64,000 bases of DNA from Brachynemurus nebulosus (Eukaryota; Arthropoda; Insecta; Neuroptera; Myrmeleontidae), in assembly GCA_035578155.1 (NCBI GenBank), contig JAPWDM010000004.1, positions 53,677,762-53,741,761 on the forward strand, read 5' to 3'. The position numbers and the translations under genes are program-made. Below are positions 25,611 to 37,879 of the stretch, piece after piece. The notes below the pieces were generated by a model that saw only the letters and a list, made by a program, of their open reading frames with translations, ran no database searches and was not told the DNA's origin. Every line of letters begins with the position of its first letter. Within the stretch, counting starts at the first letter, position 1.

Positions 25611-26044
25611 CTTTCAATTTTATTCCCATATTAATTAATTTTATGTAATTATGGAATGAACGTGGATATAATTTACCGAACAGTAAAAAAGGAACAGTGA
25701 AGTTTTTTATGAACAAATAAAAATTGAAAGAAAAGGGTTCGCTCTTAACTTACGTAGGTCAATACATGGTTATATCTGATATCCCCTGGTGGGCCACACA
25801 CAACTGAAAACGAAGTATGTTTTATTTTACAGTATTTTCAAAAAGCTTGGCACGTGAAGGAACTAACAAAACCACACTTAAACTATTTGAGCACAATTTC
25901 TACAATGGTCGTTCGAAATATAGAATTATAAGCGAACAGATCTCTAAATTTTCATTCACTAAAAAACTTTGACGATATTTTATATACGAATTTATTCAAA
26001 AAACATCGAAAATATGTATCAAAAAATTTAGGCCGTCTGAAATA

Positions 26045-26276
26045 ATCAAGTGTACTTAGGCGTTGGCATTTGCGGACTAGTAGGTCAGGGGTTTGAAACC
26101 CACAGCCGGCTATGCTCGTGAAGGTTTTCTACAGTTTCTCTTCACAATTTCAGATGAATATCGACCTAGTTCCAAGAAGACGGTTAAAGACGCATATCTA
26201 CCAAATTCTAAACTTCATACCGTTTCCCTTGTCCTCCACCCACATCATAATGAAATAAAAATTGTAATATGGTATT
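26045..26276 (+). mobile_element. Candidate tRNA-derived SINE
   Basis: The left part reads like a tRNA gene: GGCATTTGCGGACTAGTAGG resembles a box A region, and GGGTTTGAAACCC resembles a pol III box B. It is followed by a tRNA-unrelated body (GTGAAGGTTTTCTAC...CTAGTTCCAAGAAGACGG) and a tail with ATAATGAAATAAAAATTG. Length and structure fit an insect SINE. Direct flanking repeats were not resolved. Confidence 0.55.
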
Positions 26277-27227
26277 GAGTATACAAAGTTAAAAAAGTAA
26301 TGTTGTGGGTAGCGTCTGTTATAGACAGTTTTCTGAAAACGAACTTTAAACCTCATTATAAGCATAAAGGATTTTCCCGTTTATTTTACTGACATCACAG
26401 ACGGACTTAATACCATCCAAATTTTTAAATTTTTTATAAAATGTAAGCTATGCAGTACGTAGGAAATGGCCATCCCATTTGTGCAGCACTAAAATTCTTG
26501 GAATATTTTCTATTACTTTCTTTACAAACATGAAGTTTTTGATTGAACTGTACACGTGCTCACTAAGACTGTAAAAATTTACCTTTTATAAAACAAAAGA
26601 GAATAAAAAAAAAAACAAGATTAAAAACAAGCATCAAAAATAATGCTGTATCATGTTTATTATGTAGATATAAGTATCCACAGTTCTTGTTGATGTCTTC
26701 GATGTTGTGCCTATAGTCATCCAATTCATTCGAAATTCATAGAGAAATATGTGGGATAAATATCTAAGAGGCCAAGAACCAAAGAGATGTTATATTTTGT
26801 ACCACTCTTCATCACTCATATTATACAATATAGATATACCTAGGTACAATGATGATCAAATATTAATAATAAAAAGTTGAGTTTTTTTTTTTATTCCAGT
26901 TGTGTTACTTTAATAAAGCCTCTTCAGGTATTGTGTATATACAAACGTTGAGGAGTATAAATTGTTGTTATACAACAGTCATGCTATAGAAAAGTTTTTT
27001 CTTTTTTAATTTGTTAATAATTTTAATTTTACAGTAAAACTTGTTTTATAAAAAAAAAATTAACTGTTACAATATGTATTCCGATTAATAGAATTATTCC
27101 TTTTTAACTTTTTAGTACTCCAATAAATTATGGTGAGAGTTCTGGGAAGAAAATTTTATTATGTAATTCTGATACAACAGTTGATATCGAGGCAATAAGT
27201 ACTTTGTGTTCTACTTGTAGACACGTA

Positions 27228-29232
27228 CACAGAAAAAAAAACAGTGATTTTATTTACAAAACTGCTTTTAGTATTTAGCTTTCGTTGTTAGAACTAAAAT
27301 TTGAGTAATTGTAACAAAACTCGCTTTCAGTGATTAATATAAGTTTTATTAATCCTACAAATTGCGTTTTATTAATTTGTTAATATAAAATTTTGTAAAT
27401 ATTACAAAAACTTTTGTAATAACAAAAAAAATAATTTAGTAGTATATTTTTGTAGCATTAATTACAGTTCTATTAAATATTTTAAGTAAATATAAGAAAA
27501 ATATTTGTAATTATAACACTGTTTTAAAAATCAAAATGCGCATGCTTAAAGTAAAAGTCTCTTTTGTAATTAAAACGAAAATTTTTGTAATAATTAAATG
27601 ACGCTTGCGCAGAGTTGACAAGTTGATACGTTTATGTGATATTTTGTAAACGTTCATAATACCTATATATGCATTTAAAGAAACCCTGATTTAGTGATTA
27701 TCAAAAAGTTTTGTATTTCTCATTTAAAAATTGTGTTTTGTAATTATAACAAAAAGTTTTGTAATAAATAACTGACGCAAGCGTAATATTAACGAATTCT
27801 ATGATTTTTAGAATGTTGTGTAGTATTCATAGCGTCATTCTGTGATAGAGTCCATCTTCATAAATATTTATTATAACCTGACAAGAGTTTATGAAAAAAC
27901 ATAGTATACAATCTCAATTTAAAAGATTGTTTGTACGTTAGAAATATGACAAGAAAACTTGCTAATGGTTTTACTATCGAAAATCTGACAATGGCTAGTA
28001 AGTATTTTCATAAATTATTTTTTGATCACAAATATTAATAATATTCCTATTAAAATTTGATCTCTTTTTTTTTTTCAGATACTAAAAGCAATTTTGAACA
28101 TTATGGAAAAAATAATTTCAGATTTGCAGTTAAACTTTTTTATAACCAAAGAAAAGTTCCTTCAGTTCAGAAATTTATAAAACACTAGCAAATTTGCATT
28201 CCTTTTCAAATTCAAGTAAGGGTTATTTTTTGGTTAGACATGTTTTTAAGCTTCATATTTTAGTCAGTAAAATATTCTTTTTTTACAGGTAGAAAACATG
28301 CTAGGTACTCCTATTTTATCTTTTTACTTTGATTCTGAATCGAATATGTAATCCATTATTCGACTATATGTGAAAAACCTCAGTCAAGTAAATTACTAAC
28401 AAATTAAAAGTAAGTTTTTTATTATTTGGTTAGACATTTTTTATGTTTCATATTTTAGTAAAATATGCTTTTTTACAGATAAACATGTTTGTTTTCGTTT
28501 TGTTTTTTAAAATTTTTCACTGGATTTTGAAGATGTAATTGAATATTGGACTACAGTTATATCTTTTATTGAAATTTGCTTAATATTAGTTCTGAATATA
28601 AAAATATGTTAGAATTATTTCTAAAACACTTGCCATACCTCCTGTAAGTTAATACATTTTAACATAACTTTTTATTTTTTTGTATTAATTAATTAATAAA
28701 TTCATTTATATAAAATAAAATTTTTCTTATTTTACAGGGACTAACTGGATGTACTTTGATAATTAATGTAATGCTGTGTAAAATAGATGTGAAGTTTGAA
28801 TTTTGTACATATTTTATAGTCACATCTGTTTTGTTTTTTACATTAATTATCAAAGTATATCCAATAAGTTCCTTTCCTTCACAAATATCCTTAATAATAT
28901 TTACAGGGGTTATTTGTAAGTACAACAAAAAAATATAGTAAAATTTACTATAAAATTTAGTATTTATTAATAAATAAATCATACCAATTACAAATTCTAT
29001 TAGTAATTATAACAAATTTTATTAAATGTTCAACAAAACATACGTTGAGTTTTATTCACAAAAATAAGTGTTTGTGATAATTACAAAAATTATTCTGAAT
29101 TAATAGAACCTTTTAGTACTCAGATTTTTAATAAAAGTGGTTTTGTAATATTACTAAATGGTTCTATTGGAGTAAAAATTTTGTAATATTAATTCACGTT
29201 TTTGTAATATACAGTTAGTTTTTTTTTCTGTG
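27228..29232. mobile_element. 2.0-kb TA-flanked non-autonomous transposon with exon-like interior
   Basis: Perfect inverted ends of about 15 bp inside TA (CACAGAAAAAAAAAC at left, its complement at right) are flanked by TA on both sides (27226-27227, 29233-29234). TTTGTAAT/ATTACAAA words are dense in both subterminal zones. An internal hairpin pairs 28753-28772 with 28837-28858. There is no transposase. The centre (27940-28910) carries a run of intron-like segments beginning GTAAG and ending TTTTACAG or TTTCAG (see the candidate gene at 27946). It may be a Tc1/mariner-like MITE that acquired a gene fragment; this is inference. Confidence 0.55.
27946..28188 (+). CDS. Candidate short spliced ORF inside transposon (unknown)
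   Basis: A possible two-exon reading frame: exon 27946-27997 starting ATGACAAGAAAACTTGC, GT-AG intron 27998-28078 (GTAAGT donor, long T tract, CAG acceptor), exon 28079-28188 ending TAG. The frame is kept across the splice and gives 53 residues, basic, without a recognised domain. Three further intron-like segments (28216-28288, 28410-28478, 28644-28737) follow; the first two are similar to each other (GGTTAGACAT...TTTTTTACAG). It may be a fossil of a captured gene. Low certainty; it needs transcript evidence. Confidence 0.25.
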
Positions 29233-29234
29233 TA

Positions 29235-32200
29235 GGTGGCAAATTTGCTTCAGCAACTCACAAAATAACAAAAATAATTAGCAATTTTTTGCAATTCTAG
29301 GAATAAAATAGTCCCTCATAATAGAGAGTAAAGGATCACTTTTAATCCCAAGGAATTCCAAATATTTTTGCTCTCGCTTGTAAGTCCATCCGTAGGAAAA
29401 ATTAATGATTAATAAGACGTCACCGGTCTACAGACGAAATTTAAATAAAAAAATTTACGCCTACGTATAGGCCTAGATAATACATATCTCATATCCAAAA
29501 ACTATCTTTAAGAAACATTCTCATATTGTTACATTTTCCAGCACTCAAGACATAATATTTTTTTTTGTAACTCAAAGAGTTATTTACTGATATAATAACA
29601 TAATAACATAATTAGAAAGTCGATAATAGTAGTTACTTTCACACCAACTTAGCATGGAAGCGACAAACTTTCATAAAACTAGCCACCAACAACAAAACTT
29701 TCAAAAATTCCAAAACATTAGCAACAAACAATTCCAACAGTATCTTTCTTTCTATTTGATTGGTACATAAAACATTGTTTTTTCTCTGGTTAAAGATCCA
29801 AATCTATCATTTCACTCATCAAGGCAAGTAAATGTTTAAGCCTGCATGACGATTAATAGCAAAGACATTCTGTAAATTTAGGAAAAAAGAAAAAATCTAC
29901 CAAAAAATGGAAGCTTTTTTCTAGAATTTTGTTTAGACTTATTCATTTAATAAAATAGCTACAAATTTCAATTAAGTTTACGGCCCTTATATATACATGT
30001 ACCAAATAAAAACTGATATCGTAAATATAAATTTGTAGCCACTTATCACTCTGATATATAAATTTACAAAGACTTATGGGAGCGCTGGGAACCTTATAAG
30101 GATGTCTGAAATTAAATATTTCCCATCCAATTACATAACAAGCGTGATCTTAACGTGATTCACACTATAATATTTCTAGTCGAACATTAGAGAGCCGTTT
30201 GGTTCTGTCCTACTCTGTTACATAATAAAATACTTAAAATTCAACAAACGATGGAAACGTTAAAACCTTATACACGGCGCTCCCATGATTTAAAATATTT
30301 TACATTTTTCTAAAAGTTTTCATTCTACTAAATTTTTGTGTAAAAGTTTTCATTCTACTAAATTTTTGTCACGCTGCGCTGTTTAAAAAACACCTTTACA
30401 TCAAATTCTCCGTATACATTAAATTACCAAAAACATTTCTTTATACCTATGTCATAGCTAGGCTTACGTAAACGTCCCTTTTGTTCTTCATGTTTTCTCG
30501 AAAATCATCAGAACACCTAATATTTTACTGGCCCATCTAACGCTAGAAATACATCTATTTCTCATCTAGTAATTTTTGGGATTTTTAAAATTTTTGTTTT
30601 AGGAACGGCTAGCTTTACGGAGGTATCTGACCTAGTTAATTGAAAACAGTAAGTGCGTTTATTGCAATAGCTTAAGAATTTTTTTTTTATTAACGATAAT
30701 TTTTTTTTCCTTCTCACGTCACGATTACCAGTAAATCTCCAATACTATCCTGTGGATAGATTTTACTGTACATCTACATATGTAAATATTGAATATAATA
30801 ATACAATAGTAATTATATATGTTATTCTCTCATACTCACAATAGCTCTTATGTTTATTTTAAAAATAAATTGTTACTATATGTACATACAGAGTGAACAC
30901 TGATTTACTAAATATACTTTTGCTTTAAATCCAAGCAAATTAAATTTTCACGTGCCAAAACTAATACCTGAAAGGTGATATATATGTAGATATATAAGAT
31001 ATATAGTAGACGTTTTAGATATACTGCTGTTACAGCATGTCGGTGATGCGAACTCACAAGACTTTACCCATCCTAGAAACATCCAACACACACGTCATAC
31101 AGTCGTATATATTCATATATGTGCACACGTAATACTCATAGCTATAGATTTGCTCTTAACATTTGCATGTACATAGGTGACACGAACCCATAAGATTTCC
31201 CCCAACTAAAAATTGTTTAACGTGCCTAAATAAATTTCTACTTCAAAAGTACACTTATGAGATTTTATACTTGAACCATCCAATAAAGAATCTATGAATT
31301 CCAAAACATTCGATACAAGTATACACGTATTATACGTGAATATACTGTATTTCATGCAATTTATGAAATATTTATCAGTAGGTCGTTTCAAGCTAGAATT
31401 TTCTTTTGCCCCAACAAGGAATCGGGCTTGGAAATGAACTTGGTCTTAACAATTGATACGGTAAAATCGAAATTTTGTGGGTTGATCCTAGAATTATTAT
31501 GAAGCTCGTAAAAGCTTAAAATTAAAAAAAAAAATGACTTACTAGGTTTTTCACTTTAGGCATTGAAATTGGATTAGAGAATCATAAATAATACTTTTCA
31601 ACCTACTTCCTGAAAGCATAATAAAAATAATTGTTTTTCTTGATCTTAATATTTTTCTTGATATTTAAAAAAATGGCGGCGGTTTGAATAAAAAGTACAA
31701 CATTTTTTATAGTTTTTTGTGTGGAAAAATAGGAAGATTTCGAAAAAAAGTTCCCATAGGTACATAGCGGCTTCCCTACAGATTGATAATCTATTTGATT
31801 TTTTTTTGATGAAAACTGCGCCCGCAATTGTGTGTACCGATTTCCGCCCTTTTTCAAAGACACTTTTTTCAAAAAATTATAATAATTATAAAAAATAAAT
31901 AAAAATGAATAAAAAAAATATTTTTGTATTGTTAAATAGTGGAATTAATCGTAAAAAAAAATTCATCCCCACTTCCCCATCCTATCCATCCGAAAAAAAA
32001 TCGCGAAAATTGACTATTTTTCGGCCAATCACATGTGACCATGTGATAGGTCCTTATGACCATGTGTGATGGTACCTTAAGAAAATTTTAAACCCATAAA
32101 CGTGTTTGTAGGTGGTACAAAACCAGGTTAAATCAAAATCTATAAAAAACGTCTTTTTTTGAATTAAAACTTTTTTTCCAAATGAGAAATCAGCTTTTCA

Positions 32201-32320
32201 AAAACGTTCCTATTCCACTTGCCAAAGACTACAATTTCAGCAAGCTTATGGTAGTCTCAGAAAGTCTTTTTGGGGGGTATTTTCTTGATAATATCAAGAA
32301 AATAAGTTAATGTATTCTAT
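29235..32320. other. AT-rich non-coding stretch
   Basis: No gene supported. 29290-29390 resembles 16800-16915 (AATAGTCCCTC...TAATCCCAAGG). 30307-30370 is a short tandem duplication (AAAGTTTTCATTCTACTAAA twice). The remainder is unassigned. Confidence 0.45.
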
Positions 32321-32323
32321 TAA

Positions 32324-32690
32324 TTGATACATGTACATTTAAAATTTAATGTTAATATATCCAAAGATGTAGAATTATGGGAATGTGGCAATCGAGCAGA
32401 TAGACGAAATTATAAAAGTTGCGAGATACTTCTTCGAACCCCTAGAAAGTTGCCACTGTACGAAATTACAAATATGTATAACAGACCATTGCGAAATTTT
32501 TTATCATTAAGATTTATTATTTTAACTCTTGAGGATTCTTCAGTGCTACGTTCTAAAACGTTATAGTAGTTACATGTAGTACTATTTATAAATGTCCAGT
32601 ATTTGAAAATTCATCCGGTACATGTGTGATGTATATATGTGTAGATACTGTAGTATGTAATATCTGTAAAACCTAAGAAGAGAATAAATA
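32324..32690 (+). pseudogene. Possible C-terminal remnant of a retroelement ORF
   Basis: An 80-residue frame (32324-32566) with RTPRKLPLYEITNMYNRPLR, similar in style to the C-terminal ends of some LINE ORF2 proteins, followed by an AT-rich 3' segment ending AGAATAAATAAATAAATT like a LINE tail. The family was not identified. It is either a 5'-truncated retroelement copy or a chance frame; the tail makes the former somewhat more likely. Confidence 0.35.
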
Positions 32691-33934
32691 AATAAATTAC
32701 ACACATAAGCTTTTGGCCTAATTTCCATTACAACGTTATAAAAAATTATTAAAATTCTTATCTGTAATTATATTTTTTGATAATTTAATATCGTGATGAA
32801 AAGAAAGACACCGATGTATCTACCATCGTGATGAGGATGACTATACAGCCGGGAATATTATCTTTCTATTAAATAATTATTTTAAGTTTATTAAAATTGT
32901 TGCCCATATTATCTGAGTACATACATACAAATAATTATTTTATTTAATGAAGAAACTATTATTTGAGAAATCGAATTTGAATAATTAATTATTTTATTAT
33001 GAAAATAAATTGAAATTTTTCCGAAACTTCAAAGTAAAATAATTAAAAATTTACCTATAGGTTATTTTATTCAAATTATATTTGACTTCTAAAATGTTAG
33101 AGCCTTTCTTAGACTATACAACAAAATAATTGTTAATAAAACAAGTGTTGAATATAATTTTTGGACTATAATTGTCAAGGCTGCCTACCAGGCTTGGCAC
33201 GAAGTTACCATCATAATTTTCAACTAACTTAAACAGGAATGGCGCAAGCCTGTTTCAACTTTGGAACAATTGTCATCTCTTATGTGGATGTAATTCATCC
33301 GAGTAAATAATAGTCGTTACATGCGTACTATACTTTTTCTGCGACTTTTTCCTTTTTTGCAACTGCAACTCAGTAAATAATGATTTCATTGGTCGAAAGG
33401 TAATAAATAATGATTATTCATTACTATAGAGTCGTCTGACTAAAAAAAAATCAGAACTATAATTCTAATAATTTTACGCAGGCGAAACTGCAGGCCAGAG
33501 CTATATAATATTATACATAAATGTACTCCGTTGCAGAAAATTATATACAATACCAAAATGAAAACAAAACAAACATTTGAACGAAGTCAGGACTAATTTT
33601 TCTGCGTTACAAAAAAATGAAAAATTAAATTTTTCCTGTTTATTCATTCATACACATTGCCCAATAAGAATATATGCGTACTTTTTTTCTATCACGTACT
33701 AATTTTTAGTTACGATAATTAACACATATAACTGTTAGTAAACAAATTAAAACGTAAAACTTCAGTATACACATTATTTTATTTAGTAATGAAAAATTAT
33801 TATAATTTATTTAAACTATAATTCGAGTAAAAGCCACAACAAAACTTATTAAAATATTTGCACACATTAAAATATAAAATATATAGTGAAAAGTACAGAT
33901 TGTACACAAAAAAAAATGAAATATTTAACTTTCT

Positions 33935-34180
33935 CTTTTAGGTTTGGAAGCATCTTCTCGCTTTAAACGCCAACAGTAATCTCCTAACATAGCTGCATCC
34001 CAACGACCTTGAAACCGTCCTTCAAGCCTTTTTATATCCTGGTGAAACCGCTCTCCTTGCTCATCACTTACAGCTCCAAGATTTGAAGAAAAAAAAGAAA
34101 TGGGAATGAAGAAAATGAATTTTCAATGACATCCGGCAACCAATCTTTTTTTATGCATTTAACAAATTGTTCACTAAGGC
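33935..34180 (-). pseudogene. Fragment of transposon-associated protein (GERFHQDI family)
   Basis: Read on the minus strand, one frame gives NLGAVSDEQGERFHQDI, then FQGRWDAAMLGDYCWRLKRE. I remember this segment as the C-terminal part of multi-copy arthropod proteins linked to mobile elements. Upstream (higher coordinates) the residues SLKIHFLHSHFF continue in a neighbouring frame, so there is a frame break near 34085-34100 within an A-rich run. No other part of the protein is present. The function of the family is not known to me. Confidence 0.55.
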
Positions 34181-34191
34181 TACCTGTACAC

Positions 34192-34246
34192 GATCAGTAA
34201 TACTGTCAGTATTTAGAAATACTGACATTATTACTGATCGTGTATT
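34192..34246. repeat. Near-perfect hairpin beside (AT)n tract
   Basis: ACGATCAGTAATACTGTCAG...CTGACATTATTACTGATCGT forms arms of about 26 bp with a tiny loop and one internal bulge, just left of the (AT)n tract at 34265-34348. It is probably a MITE relic. Confidence 0.6.
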
Positions 34247-34264
34247 GATAATTCTGAAGTATTC

Positions 34265-34348
<84 letters not shown>
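34265..34348. repeat. (AT)n microsatellite
   Basis: About 42 AT units. Confidence 0.95.
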
Positions 34349-34352
<4 letters not shown>

Positions 34353-34403
34353 AATAGGTATAATAGGTATAATAATTAATAGGTAATTGTACCACAAGCG
34401 ATT

Positions 34404-34760
34404 TGTCATTTTGGTGGTTTCAAAACTGATGATGAGTGTCCGGTTGATCGGGGCTTTAAAAAATGGTTTTAAGATTTTAAGGGCCTGAATGCCCAGTAAA
34501 TTTCAATTTTGTGCCGATAGCAGTTAGCAGGGAAAAAGCCAACACAATTCGTACGAGGGCATACCTACCCATGCTTATCCGCCAATTGCCTTTGTGTTTT
34601 ATTTTTAAATATTAAAAAAGGAACTTAAATAGTAAATTGGAAGGCCTTTATGAAGATATATTTTCTTTCCAAAAAAATCCAAAATTTCTATTTTATAAAT
34701 AACAAAAATCCAAAATTCCTAATTTATAAATAAACAGTGACTTTAATAACATTTTTAAAT
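34404..34760 (-). repeat. Interspersed repeat family, copy 2 (inverted)
   Basis: The reverse-orientation relative of 25130-25610, lacking the hairpin end. It is cut on that side near 34404, next to the (AT)n tract. Confidence 0.65.
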
Positions 34761-34933
34761 TACTTAATATGTATGTATTTCATTTGTTATAAAAGTAAAT
34801 TCACTTTTTAGTCGAATTTTCTCCGAAAAATTAGACTTATACAGTCTATACGATAAGAGCTGCGAGAGGCGAGAGTAGGAGCGCTATCCGTTTTCGGACC
34901 CGTAGAACACGAATATGTAGAAAAAAAATGTCT

Positions 34934-34936
<3 letters not shown>

Positions 34937-35007
<71 letters not shown>
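34937..35007. repeat. (AT)n microsatellite
   Basis: About 35 AT units. Confidence 0.95.
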
Positions 35008-35009
<2 letters not shown>

Positions 35010-35069
35010 TATATATATATTCCCTCCACCTTTTAATTTGTGTAGGGCCTCCCTATGGAAGTTAAGAGA

Positions 35070-35935
35070 TGAAATTTGGTAAATGGGGCTCATTTTCGAG
35101 GCACCTCATACTATCAAAGTGGGGTCAAATTTTGGGCAAATTTTTTTTTTGACCCGACCTTTAAGGGGGTGGTGGGCGGTAACAAAACAATAAAACTTTT
35201 CCAAACTGGTTTTAAATAATGTTTCGATCAATTATCTACAACATATCCAAAATTCAGCTTCCTAGTGTGATTTGGAGGGAGTAGGGAGGGGAAAAAACGA
35301 TTTCGCTGGATCTAACACGCCCCCAGCCCCCCAGAATTAACGTAGAGGATTGAAATTTGGTGCGTTGATAGAGTTCATACCTAGGTTATGCTTTTTGGAG
35401 GTTTTAATATTTTACCCCCACCCCCCTCATTTTTAAGCTACAATTTCATGCTTTTTTGACGTTTTCGAAGTTTGTACCACTCGCACAGGTCACCCAAATA
35501 AACCTAGAGGGCTGAAATTTTGTATTAGGATTGAGTTAGTATTAAGGGGGTGCCTTTTGGGGGTCTCAACTTTTAACCCTTACCCTCACCATTTTTATAC
35601 CAAAAAGAATATCATTTTTCTTGTTTTTTAACAGTTTCGTTCGGGTCAAAATCTCCCCAAATAAACCTAGAGGGCTGAAATTTTGTGTACAAGTTAAGTT
35701 AATAGCCAGCCACTGCTTTTTGGAGGTTTCAACTTTTAACCCTTACCCCCACGATTTTTACGTCAATATTTCCTTGATTTTTTTGCTTTTTTTCTAACAC
35801 GTCTAGAAGCTTTCTAAGAAAACATACAGAGCTGAAATTTTGTACGTGTATTGAGTTAGTATCCAGCTAGTGCCTTTTAGGGATTAAACATTACTTCTCC
35901 CCCCACTTCTCCCATTTTTACATCGGAATTCAGTG
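35070..35935 (+). repeat. Repeat with ~160-bp internal tandem units
   Basis: The first part (35070-35300) matches 20880-21130. From about 35335, a unit of roughly 160 bp repeats four times. Each copy contains a variant of CTAGAGGGCTGAAATTTTGT, then TGAGTTAGTA, then GCCTTTTGGGGGTCTCAACT, then TTTTAACCCTTACCC. Copies are well diverged. The class is unknown and no coding signal was seen. Confidence 0.6.
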
Positions 35936-36114
35936 GTATTGTAAATATGTTTTAAATGAATTACTTTTATTCTAACACACAGTAGGCGAATAGTAATTTT
36001 AAAAAATTTAAAAAAAATGAATTTACTTTTTTAACAAAAGCAAATACATATAGGTAGTTGCATACATACATATTATATTACATATAGGTAATTCTATATG
36101 TATACATACATATA

Positions 36115-37392
36115 GGCTGACGAGCACCAAATCAGAGAAATTTACTACTTTAGTTTTGTAAACTACTTTAGTTAGAACTAAAGAAGTATTATACTATTTT
36201 AGTATTTTACTACATTAGTTTTGCTTGGAGAGTTCATTCACAGAATACTTCTTTAGTTTCAACTACTTTAGTTTTCTCCAAATACTCTTTTAGTTATTAG
36301 AAATGTGTGATGCAACATAAAAATTTTATCAGAAAAAGATGGAAATAATGATTTGGGTGGCATCCACTATAAACAAAAAATCTTTAGAGAAAAAATTTTT
36401 GGTTTCTTAGTTTCTTTTTTTTCTGAAAGTTTTGAAAATTAATAAAAAAATTTTATCTCTTTCATTTTTTCTATATGGTGCGCTTCCCCCCCCCCCCATT
36501 CTCAAATAAAAAGCTTGATTTCTTACACGCCTGTTTTTTCTAACTTGAGCAGTTCGTACTATAGACTCAAACGTATTATCTTCATTAAAAACACCATTCA
36601 TATTGCCAAAATACAGTCAACACCGATTACTCAGTGCAGTAATGGGAGAACAAGGACGGACAAATCAAAATCATGGTTAATTCAAAATTAAACTGAAAAA
36701 AAATTTATTTAAAAAAGTTAATTAAAAAAATCAAAAAACCAGACTGCGTAAAAATCAGACTAAACGGTGGAAACAAGATGAAATAGAGGAAAAGAAAAAT
36801 GAATAAGTAATAATTGTACCAAGTTAAATAAAAATATCTGATGCCTCTGACTGCTTTACTTTTTAATCAGTTTTCTTTTTCTCTACTTGAATTGTGTTTA
36901 ATAATTATTTAGAAGAAAAAATATATAGGTACGCATGCAGCGCGTGGGTTTTCACATTCAGCCTGGTTAATTTGCCCCCAAATAATTGGAAACTGACTGT
37001 AATATTTAATATCATTTTATTATCATATTACCACATGTAATTAAAAAAACCCAAAAAATGTTCAATTACGAAAATAAACCGAAAAGAAGACACAAAAATG
37101 CACGTCACCAATGTTTTTTAAAGATACTCTTTTACATACTCCTGCTAGTGGGTAGGAGTATATTTTGGCTTTGTTTACTCTCTTACTTACTACTTTAGTA
37201 TTATACTCCAGAGTGGTGCACACCAGCGATTGTTTACTCTCAAGAGAATATTTTCAATACTTCTTTAGTAAAATATACTCCACAACTGAAAATACTACAT
37301 TAGTATAGAAAGTAATTGAAATCGTCAATTTTTCACTCTTTTAGTAAAATACTAAGTTAGTTACAAAATCTCCTGGTTGGTGCTCGTCAGCC
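36115..37392. mobile_element. TIR element with ACTTTAGT-rich ends
   Basis: A 1,278-bp unit whose ends are inverted: GGCTGACGAGCACCAAATCA at left, complement GGCTGACGAGCACCAACCAG at right. The subterminal 200 bp at each end is filled with ACTTTAGTA/TACTAAAGT-type words in both orientations. No transposase. The duplication is not clear (short AT flanks). A C-run at 36487-36498 is internal. Confidence 0.6.
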
Positions 37393-37394
37393 AT

Positions 37395-37860
37395 TAAGTA
37401 GGAAATTTTGGATTTTTATTATTTATAAAATAATTTTTTATTTTTTATTTTTTTTATTTTTTATTATTATTTTTTTTTTTTTTTTGAAAGAAAAAATATC
37501 TTTATAAAGGCCTTCCAGTTTACTATTTAAGGCCCTTTTTTAATATTTAAAACTAAAACATAAAGGCAATTAGCGGATAAACATGGGCAGGAATGTCCTC
37601 GTACGAATTGTGTTGGTTTTTTTTCTGCTACCTGTTTTCGGCACAAAATAGAAATTTACTGAGATACAGCCCTTAATTACTTAAAACCTTTTTCTAAGCC
37701 TCGATCAGCCGAACACTCATCACCAATTTTGAAACCAACAAAATGACAATTCGGTTGTAGACTTTCAATCACATTTCGCTTGTAGACATTCAATACCGAA
37801 GATGAAGGGGAAAATTCGACTACCGTGATGGGGCCCCGCTGCCCACGGCGTTTTTTTAAA
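37395..37860 (+). repeat. Interspersed repeat family, copy 3
   Basis: A direct-orientation relative of 25130-25610, including the hairpin end (CCGTGATGGGGCCCC...CCACGG plus a T run). Confidence 0.65.
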
Positions 37861-37879
37861 TTTTTTAAAATTACTATTC

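Noticed and set aside
28689..28982. Hydrophobic frames on both strands
   Set aside because: They overlap an inverted repeat inside a transposon, which makes mirrored frames.
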